From: an uncultured Candidatus Melainabacteria bacterium
Lineage (GTDB): Bacteria > Cyanobacteriota > Vampirovibrionia > Gastranaerophilales > Gastranaerophilaceae
Length of the DNA stretch: 7,198 bases
Assembly: GCA_934754855.1 (NCBI GenBank)
Contig: CAKVJR010000086.1
Coordinates: 1-7,198 of the forward strand
Reading direction: 5' to 3'
How positions within the stretch are numbered: the first letter of the stretch is position 1; every line of letters starts with the position of its first letter. This document shows positions 1-4,367 of the stretch, one piece after another. The notes under the pieces were generated by a model. That model was not told the origin of the DNA, did no database searches, and was given only the letters and a program-made list of their open reading frames with translations. Both the position numbers and the translations under genes were made by a program.

Positions 1-1
1 G

Positions 2-139
2 CACGGCGACGCTCAATTTGCAGGTTCTTCATCAGTTCCTGCTCACGTAGAAATGATGGGCGTTATCGGTATGGGTAACAACCCGATGGTTGGTGCAACA
101 GTTGCAGTAGCAGTTGCTGTTGAAAACTCACAAAAATAG
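2..139 (+). CDS. C-terminal 45 residues of an unrecognised protein (5' end outside the window)
   Basis: An open frame runs from the window edge to a TAG at 137-139. The visible tail begins HGDAQFAGSSS, continues through VEMMGVIGMGNNPMVGA and ends in an alternating Val/Ala strand (VAVAVAVE) followed by NSQK. It is rich in Gly, Ala, Val and Met and looks like the end of a compact soluble domain finishing in a hydrophobic beta-strand. There is no membrane anchor or sorting signal. Codon use (GGT, GCA, GTT, AAC) resembles the well-expressed rpsU downstream. The strong terminator starting 22 bp after the stop supports a genuine gene end. I cannot assign a family from this fragment, and no function is proposed. 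Confidence 0.75.
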   Translation, partial: HGDAQFAGSSSVPAHVEMMGVIGMGNNPMVGATVAVAVAVENSQK

Positions 140-160
140 TTTTTAACTTGAACTTTTTGA

Positions 161-199
161 ACAAAGGCTCTCAGAAATGAGGGCTTTTGTTTTATTTTA
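161..199 (+). terminator. Rho-independent terminator of the upstream partial gene
   Basis: A 12-bp stem (161-172 with 179-190, two G-U wobbles, otherwise fully paired) closes a 6-nt loop, AGAAAT. A T-rich tract follows (TTTTATTTTAT, 190-200). It lies 22-60 bp after the TAG of the upstream gene and ahead of the rpsU promoter, so it isolates rpsU from upstream transcription. Confidence 0.85.
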
Positions 200-231
200 T
201 GAACTTTAGGCGGGCATGACCGATAAAACCC

Positions 232-260
232 TTGAAAAATAAATAGTTCTGTGTTAAATT
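232..260 (+). promoter_or_regulatory. Candidate rpsU promoter (TTGAAA-N17-TAAATT, extended -10)
   Basis: TTGAAA at 232-237 is separated by 17 bp from TAAATT at 255-260. TG at 252-253 gives the extended -10 arrangement TGnTAAATT. The start would fall near 267, leaving a leader of about 34 nt that contains the Shine-Dalgarno. A second possible -10, CATAAT at 268-273 (also preceded by TG), has no convincing -35. The site lies between the upstream terminator and rpsU, where a promoter is required. Confidence 0.55.
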
Positions 261-284
261 AATTTTGCATAATACTAAAAGCAG

Positions 285-293
285 AAGGTGGTG
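285..293 (+). promoter_or_regulatory. Strong Shine-Dalgarno of rpsU
   Basis: AAGGTGGTG matches the extended anti-SD complement AAGGAGGTG at 8 of 9 positions. It sits 7 nt before the ATG at 301. It is the strongest ribosome binding site in the window and fixes the rpsU start. Confidence 0.8.
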
Positions 294-300
294 AAAATAA

Positions 301-474
301 ATGCCGGAAATCAGAGTAGGTGAAAACGAAAACATCGAAGTAGCTTTGAAAAGATTTAAGAAAAAAGTCCAAAAAGCAGGAATTTTGTCTGAAATCAAAA
401 AACGTGAAAGATACGAAAAACCGAGTATCAAAAGAAAACGTAAATCAGAAGCAGCACGTAAAAGACGTGTTTAA
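301..474 (+). CDS. rpsU: 30S ribosomal protein bS21
   Basis: This is a small basic protein of 57 aa, the usual length for bS21. It starts MPEIRVGENENIEVALKRFK, which matches the family pattern of a short beta-strand followed by a helix containing the ALKRFKKK motif. The middle (GILSEIKKRERYEKPS) and the Lys/Arg-rich tail ending RKSEAARKRRV are also typical. bS21 is a late-assembling small-subunit protein near the 3' end of 16S rRNA and contributes to translation initiation. The start is set by the Shine-Dalgarno at 285-293. Translation ends in two in-frame stops, TAA TAA at 472-477. The gene is flanked by terminators on both sides and has its own promoter, so it is probably monocistronic and not in the rpsU-dnaG-rpoD arrangement of Gammaproteobacteria. 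Identity is very likely. Confidence 0.95.
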   Translation: MPEIRVGENENIEVALKRFKKKVQKAGILSEIKKRERYEKPSIKRKRKSEAARKRRV

Positions 475-485
475 TAAATAGGTTT

Positions 486-513
486 AAAAGTCGCTCGAGA
501 GGGCGACTTTTTT
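486..513. terminator. Bidirectional terminator shared by rpsU and the convergent kinase gene
   Basis: An 11-bp stem (486-496 with 501-511, one G-U wobble in the plus-strand transcript) closes a GAGA loop, which fits the GNRA tetraloop pattern. On the plus strand six Ts follow (508-513), with more Ts at 518-522. On the minus strand the same hairpin ends in four Us followed by AAA, so it should be weaker in that direction. It lies in the 61-bp gap between the rpsU stop and the stop of the minus-strand kinase gene. Confidence 0.85.
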
Positions 514-535
514 AAAGTTTTTATTATCTTTCCCG

Positions 536-2599
536 TTAACCGAGGAGCGATTTAACTTTGTCGAGGAGTTTTTGCTCGTTGAAGTTTGATTTATTGAGCA
601 TAAAATCGACGAAAGTGTCCCCGAACATTTTTTGCGTTTGTTCGATTGGGAGCATTGAGATTGTTATTATGGGAAGATTTTTAAATTTTTCGTCTTGTCG
701 AAGTTTCGAGATGAGTTCGACGCCGTTCATTTCGGGCATTTCGATGTCACTGATGAGAAGATCGCAATTATTTTGTTGAATTTCTTTCAAACCGTCTAAC
801 GGATTATTGAATGAAAGTACGTTGTAGCCTGCGTTTTGGAGCAGTGTTGAAAAATAAATTTTTGTTGTTTGCGAATCGTCAATTACAACAATTTTTTTCG
901 CTTTGTCATAATGTTTTTCGGGAATATTGACCGACGTTGAGGAAGTTACCATCGGGATTTCGAGGAGAATTTCCGTTCCTGTACCATCTTCGGTGTTAAT
1001 TTTAATTTTTCCGCCCAATTCTTTAATTTTTGAATCAACGATATCCAAACCCATTCCTCGACCTGAAATTTCGGTTACTTTGTCTTGGGTTGTAAAGCCT
1101 GCTTTAAGGATAAGATTTAAGAGGTCTGATTTTTTAGCGTTGTCAATTTCTTCTTGAGTCAGGAAGTTGTCCGAGAGTGCTTTTTGTTTGATTTTGTCGA
1201 AATCAATGCCGCAGCCGTCATCTTTTACGGAAATTGTTAAAGTTTTGCCTGATTTTTTAGCGTTGACGGAGATTAAGCCGGCACGTGGTTTGCCTTTTGT
1301 TTCACGTTCGTCGGGGCGTTCTGTTCCGTGGTCAACGGCATTTCTGAGAAGATGAATAATCGGCGTTTTAATTTCGTCGAGAATTTGTTTATCTACGCTG
1401 ACTTCCGCACCCGTAATTTCGATATCGACTTCTTTTTGCTCGTTTTGGGCAATATCTCTGACCATTCTCGGAAACATGTGCAAAATGACACCGATGGGGA
1501 GCATTCTTACGCCCTGAACGGTTTTCGAGATGTTGGAAAGATATTTTTCGACTTTTGAAAAAATTTCAGATTCCTCTTCATTAATTTTTTCGTAATCGCA
1601 AAACATTTGTTGAATTTCCGAGAGATTTTGCTGATTTTTCTGAATTTCGTCCGATAATTTTGTGACTAAATTGCCCGAATTATTTTTGTCATTAACGAGT
1701 GTTTTCAATTCATTCAGGCTTTTTTCGAGTTCAAACATTTTTGATGAGAACTTTGTTGCAATGTCTGATAAATTTTGGAAATTTTTGTGTGATTTGTTTG
1801 CGATGTTGCAAAGATTTCCAACGTTAACGAATAATTTGTCCAACTTGTCAGATTCAATTCTCAATGTGCGGATTGAACCTTGCCCTAAGGTTTTTAAGAT
1901 GTCGGTGATGTTGTTTGTGGTTGTTTTGGGCTGAGGAATTTTGGGCGGTGCCTGAACGTTAATCATCTGTTCCGCAATGGAGATACGTTGTTTGAGGAAG
2001 AATAAATCTTCCGATTTGCTATCGTCGCAGATAACTTTTTTGATAATTTTGAATGTGCTTGACAGGGTGTTGGTTAAATTATTGTCTGTCTTGTCGCAAT
2101 TTTGCACTTTTTCAAAAATTTTTTCGCAAACTTTTAAAATTTCATCAATTTCGGAATTTTCTGTTTTCAGAGAACTTGTGAGTTTTAAAAGAGCAATTGC
2201 GGCACTTTTGTCGGTTTTAAGTGTCGGAATAAGTTTTAAAATTTCGTTAATTTTGTCTTCAAAAGAGCCGTTTTCGTCTAAACTTTTAATTGATTTTGTA
2301 ATTTCGGCGATAATAATTTTGATTTCGGCAATATTGTCGGCGATTTTTTGTTTTGAAAGTTCACCGTTTTTAATTTCTGAAAGCAAATCTTCCGCCGAGT
2401 GAGCAAGTTTTTGAACATTGCTAAGTCCGACAATTCCGGCAGAACCCTTAATAGAATGGGCATCTCGCATTAATCTTGTGATAATTTCAATGTCATTGTT
2501 TTTTTCATAAATCGAAAGTTGTCTGATAAAATCCGTTAAAATCGACTTACTTTCTTCCTTAAAAATCACAACAGTTTCTTCGATATCAAAAGAGTTCAT
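536..2599 (-). CDS. CheA-like hybrid histidine kinase with C-terminal receiver, lacking the CheW-like P5 domain
   Basis: The protein is 687 aa and cytoplasmic, with no signal peptide or membrane segment. Domains in order: Hpt/P1 at about 1-105 with phospho-His48 in the motif AHSIKGSAG; a poorly conserved linker at about 105-240, ending in a Pro/Gln/Thr stretch; a P3-type helical dimerisation region at about 245-365 (begins LRIESDKLDKLF, ends RMLPIG); a CheA-type ATPase at about 366-550 with N box HLLRNAVDHG (416-425), G1 DDGCGID (460-466), F-box-like LILKAGFTT, G2 GRGMGLDIV (513-521) and G3 GTGTE (539-543); and a receiver at about 568-687 with Asp574/Asp575, phospho-acceptor Asp618, Ser648 and Lys670. 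Only about 18 residues separate the ATPase from the receiver, so there is no space for a P5/CheW-like domain of about 130 aa. By family knowledge it should autophosphorylate at His48 and pass phosphate to its own or another receiver. It follows cca after 31 bp and is probably co-transcribed. The ATG is preceded by a weak GGGGG element; Hpt similarity starts within the first 10 residues, which supports this start. Confidence 0.9.
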   Translation of the reverse strand: MNSFDIEETVVIFKEESKSILTDFIRQLSIYEKNNDIEIITRLMRDAHSIKGSAGIVGLSNVQKLAHSAEDLLSEIKNGELSKQKIADNIAEIKIIIAEITKSIKSLDENGSFEDKINEILKLIPTLKTDKSAAIALLKLTSSLKTENSEIDEILKVCEKIFEKVQNCDKTDNNLTNTLSSTFKIIKKVICDDSKSEDLFFLKQRISIAEQMINVQAPPKIPQPKTTTNNITDILKTLGQGSIRTLRIESDKLDKLFVNVGNLCNIANKSHKNFQNLSDIATKFSSKMFELEKSLNELKTLVNDKNNSGNLVTKLSDEIQKNQQNLSEIQQMFCDYEKINEEESEIFSKVEKYLSNISKTVQGVRMLPIGVILHMFPRMVRDIAQNEQKEVDIEITGAEVSVDKQILDEIKTPIIHLLRNAVDHGTERPDERETKGKPRAGLISVNAKKSGKTLTISVKDDGCGIDFDKIKQKALSDNFLTQEEIDNAKKSDLLNLILKAGFTTQDKVTEISGRGMGLDIVDSKIKELGGKIKINTEDGTGTEILLEIPMVTSSTSVNIPEKHYDKAKKIVVIDDSQTTKIYFSTLLQNAGYNVLSFNNPLDGLKEIQQNNCDLLISDIEMPEMNGVELISKLRQDEKFKNLPIITISMLPIEQTQKMFGDTFVDFMLNKSNFNEQKLLDKVKSLLG

Positions 2600-2611
2600 T
2601 TTGCCCCCGTA

Positions 2612-2629
2612 TGTGATAATTTTACCACA
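2612..2629. promoter_or_regulatory. Imperfect dyad with an overlapping extended -10 in the cca/kinase gap
   Basis: TGTGATAA-TT-TTACCACA is an 18-bp inverted repeat with 8-bp arms and one mismatch. On the minus strand it contains TGGTAAAAT (2619-2627), an extended -10 (TGnTAAAAT), whose start would lie about 12 nt before the kinase ATG. No acceptable -35 is seen. The TGTGA/CCACA ends recall CRP/FNR-family half-sites, but the spacer is 8 bp instead of the usual 6. It could be an operator controlling the kinase separately from cca, or chance in AT-rich DNA. Confidence 0.25.
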
Positions 2630-2630
2630 A

Positions 2631-3842
2631 CTATGGTTTATTTTTGTAATTTTTTTGAATAAATTTTAACTCTTCCTGCTTGTTTTTGAGTCCGTTGTTG
2701 AGTTTTTCTCTCAAAAGGGCATTTTGAATTTCCGAGAAAATTTTTCCCTCTGAAAATCCCTCCGCTTTCAGGTCAAATCCCGTCGTTTCGATTTTCGTGT
2801 CTTTTATTTTAAAATATTTTTTTGAAATTTTTTCATCAATAAAAATTCCGTAAAAAACGGCAGAAAGATAATCTTTGTTCTTAAAATATTCAAAAATTGA
2901 GAAATTATCCTCTAAAATCGGTTTGTTATTGAAAAAATCGTGCAAATTTTCGACGATTTTCTTTTCTCGAACCGTCAAATTCAATTTTTCGGGAATATTT
3001 GAGTCGCAAAAAATCGGGAGAAAATATAATCGCCAAATGTCATTTTCCTCAATCGAATATTCAAATAACGCACTTTTGAGGTCAAAACCCGTTATTTTCT
3101 CCGAAAAATCAATGCCAAAAATTTTATATAATTTTTGCTCGACAAATTTGTCAAAACAAGAAGCAAAATTAAGCGAAAACAGGTCGATTATCTCTTTTTC
3201 AACCCTTTTTAAAGGAATATTTTTTAACGGATTTTCAAGATATCTGTCCTGAAGTTCTCTCGTTTTTTGTTCAAGTCTAAAACCAAGACGTTGAGAGAAT
3301 TTCAGCCCTCTAATCATTCTTGACGGGTCGTCAAAAAACGATTTATTGTACAAAATTTTGAGTCTTTTGTTTTTTAAATCGGAAAGCCCGTTTGTCAAAT
3401 CGATTAATTCAAACAGATTTTCTTTATTTAAGGAAATAATGAGCGAATTTACCGTAAAATCACGTCTTTTGATGTCTTCTTCGAGAGAACAGCCGATTTT
3501 GACGATTTTGGGCAAATCGCCGAAATTGTCGTACTTTTCCTGTCTTGTCGAGGCAAAATCAATCTCGACACCGTTTTTGAACACAACTTTTGCAGTCGGC
3601 AAAGTTTCATTGAACTTAACGGATTTTGTCGGAACATAGCATTCTAAAATTTCAACAAATTCTTTTGCACTTCCCTCAACCGTGATATCCACGTCGTGCA
3701 AGCGTTTTGAGAGCAAAATATCTCTAACGATTCCGCCTACAAGATAAATTTTTATTCCGCTGATTTCGGCAATTTTTATGCACTCAGAAATTGCCTCAAA
3801 AACTTCTTTGCTTAATTTTTCCCGTAAATTGACCTTTTTCAT
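2631..3842 (-). CDS. cca: Class II tRNA nucleotidyltransferase / poly(A) polymerase family (CCA-adding type)
   Basis: At 403 aa this matches the short bacterial members of the family without an HD domain. Head motif A, LVGGIVRD (34-41), is followed by the metal-binding pair Asp50/Asp52 in HDVDITVEG. Next come RRDFTVNSL (126-134), the neck motif DDPSRMIRGLKFSQRLGF (171-188) and LKRVEKEI (211-218). The C-terminal tail (from TGFDLKAEGF at 354 to KNKQEELKFIQ at 386-396) matches the tRNA-binding tail of bacterial CCA enzymes. The enzyme adds the 3' CCA end, or part of it, to tRNA using CTP and ATP in the cytoplasm. Some lineages, including certain cyanobacteria, split the job between CC-adding and A-adding proteins, and sequence inspection alone does not decide which this is. 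It is the first gene of a minus-strand unit with the kinase gene. There is no Shine-Dalgarno before the ATG; the promoter places transcription start at the ATG itself. Confidence 0.9.
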   Translation of the reverse strand: MKKVNLREKLSKEVFEAISECIKIAEISGIKIYLVGGIVRDILLSKRLHDVDITVEGSAKEFVEILECYVPTKSVKFNETLPTAKVVFKNGVEIDFASTRQEKYDNFGDLPKIVKIGCSLEEDIKRRDFTVNSLIISLNKENLFELIDLTNGLSDLKNKRLKILYNKSFFDDPSRMIRGLKFSQRLGFRLEQKTRELQDRYLENPLKNIPLKRVEKEIIDLFSLNFASCFDKFVEQKLYKIFGIDFSEKITGFDLKSALFEYSIEENDIWRLYFLPIFCDSNIPEKLNLTVREKKIVENLHDFFNNKPILEDNFSIFEYFKNKDYLSAVFYGIFIDEKISKKYFKIKDTKIETTGFDLKAEGFSEGKIFSEIQNALLREKLNNGLKNKQEELKFIQKNYKNKP

Positions 3843-3980
3843 TTGATTATTATAACAAAGATGGCTGAAAAAATTTCATTTCCAAAAAAATCATCTTTTT
3901 GACCCTTAACATTTCTTAATTATTTGCTAAAGTTTATAAAGAAACTGCCGATATATAACATGTAGGTAAGGATAAATAAA
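3843..3980. other. Divergent intergenic region between cca and the 89-aa gene
   Basis: This 138-bp AT-rich spacer holds the minus-strand cca promoter at its left end. It must also supply a plus-strand promoter for the 89-aa gene. Candidates for that include TATAAC (3954-3959) and TATAAA (3935-3940), and -35-like TTGACC (3899-3904) and TTGCTA (3924-3929), but none pair at 16-18 bp spacing. I cannot fix the plus-strand promoter. AAGGA (3968-3972), 8 nt before the ATG at 3981, is the ribosome binding site for the plus-strand gene. Confidence 0.5.
3849..3857 (-). promoter_or_regulatory. Extended -10 promoter of cca, positioned for a leaderless mRNA
   Basis: Read on the minus strand this is TGTTATAAT: a perfect TATAAT (3849-3854) preceded by TGn. 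Exactly 6 bp separate it from the cca ATG at 3842, so the expected transcription start is the A of the start codon. The -35 region at the proper distance (about 3872-3877, GAAATT) is poor, as is common for extended -10 promoters. A short dyad, TGAAA-AAA-TTTCA, lies at 3866-3878 over that region. Confidence 0.6.
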
Positions 3981-4250
3981 ATGCTTGAAAACAACACAAC
4001 AGGATTTTTTAATAAACCGTTCGGCTTGAATGTTCAAGTCCCGACAAGAACGTTGCAACAAGCAAAAGAAACTGCTGTTAAGACAGTTAATAACCTTTGG
4101 AAACCTATGGAAGATTATTTTGAAAAAGCAGACAACGTTTTCAGTGGCGATGTTCAAGCAGAAATCGAAAAATATCACAGAATGGCTTATTCGTTAGGTG
4201 CTACAATGCGTCAAGGTCAAGAAAAACGCACATTTAACGTAAAAGTTTAA
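3981..4250 (+). CDS. Unrecognised 89-aa soluble, probably helical protein
   Basis: I do not recognise a family. The product starts MLENNTTGFFNKPFGLN, with a Pro/Gly/Asn-containing N-terminus (about 1-23) that is probably flexible. Two likely amphipathic helices follow, at about 24-51 (ETAVKTVNNLWKPMEDYF) and 55-78 (VQAEIEKYHRMAYSLGATM), and then a short basic tail, EKRTFNVKV. It has no signal peptide, membrane segment, Cys pair or metal motif, so it is likely cytoplasmic. Evidence that it is real: a Shine-Dalgarno (AAGGA, 8-nt spacing), a codon pattern with AAA/GAA/GGT/CGT like rpsU, and a clean terminator 36 bp after the stop. It appears monocistronic, between divergent cca and the downstream envelope operon, so context gives no functional link. 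The amphipathic pattern allows an oligomerising or phasin-like role, but that is speculation. Confidence 0.8.
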   Translation: MLENNTTGFFNKPFGLNVQVPTRTLQQAKETAVKTVNNLWKPMEDYFEKADNVFSGDVQAEIEKYHRMAYSLGATMRQGQEKRTFNVKV

Positions 4251-4286
4251 ACAAGAAGTAAAATTGAAAGATGATAGAGAAGATTT

Positions 4287-4313
4287 AAAAGACTGCATTG
4301 TCAGTCTTTTTTT
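4287..4313 (+). terminator. Rho-independent terminator of the 89-aa gene
   Basis: A perfect 9-bp stem, AAAAGACTG (4287-4295) with CAGTCTTTT (4302-4310), closes a 6-nt loop, CATTGT. A run of seven Ts follows (4307-4313), then ATTT. It separates the 89-aa gene from the amidase promoter that begins 20 bp later. Confidence 0.88.
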
Positions 4314-4332
4314 ATTTCAGAGTTTTACAAAA

Positions 4333-4361
4333 TTGGCAATTTTGCCCGAATGATATATCAT
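4333..4361 (+). promoter_or_regulatory. Promoter of the amidase-murI operon (TTGGCA-N17-TATCAT) with overlapping dyads
   Basis: TTGGCA (4333-4338) and TATCAT (4356-4361) each match consensus at 5 of 6 positions with an ideal 17-bp spacer. Six bases then precede an ATG at 4368, so the expected start is at that ATG. A dyad GGCAA-TT-TTGCC (4335-4346) overlaps the -35, and the perfect 12-bp palindrome ATGATATATCAT (4350-4361) covers the -10. Either could be an operator, but no regulator is identifiable here. Confidence 0.6.
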
Positions 4362-4367
4362 CAATGT

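Noticed and set aside
256..265. Perfect 10-bp palindrome AAATTAATTT near the rpsU -10
   Set aside because: It is made only of A and T in a very AT-rich spacer, so chance occurrence is likely and no other evidence supports an operator.
192..431. Minus-strand open frame of 79 codons covering the rpsU promoter and gene
   Set aside because: It runs antisense through the clear bS21 gene, and its hydrophobic Phe/Leu-rich product is what the reverse complement of Lys/Glu codons gives. It also crosses a terminator.
1977..2402. Plus-strand open frame of 141 codons inside the kinase gene
   Set aside because: It is antisense to the Hpt-linker region of a protein with recognisable domains. The Ser/Phe/Ile-rich product is typical of a mirror frame, and no ribosome binding site or promoter goes with it.
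2762..3093. Repeated hexapeptide TGFDLK at residues 251 and 354 of the cca product
   Set aside because: The similarity does not extend beyond a few residues on either side; the second copy is part of the family's conserved C-terminal motif and the first looks coincidental.
3927..4178. Minus-strand open frame of 83 codons opposite the 89-aa gene
   Set aside because: The plus-strand frame has a Shine-Dalgarno, a good codon pattern and a matching terminator. The minus frame has a Phe/Cys-rich product and runs into the cca promoter region.
4350..4367. ATG at 4350 as the amidase start
   Set aside because: It lies between the -35 and the end of the -10 of the best promoter and has no Shine-Dalgarno. 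The signal peptide is complete from 4368 or 4383.
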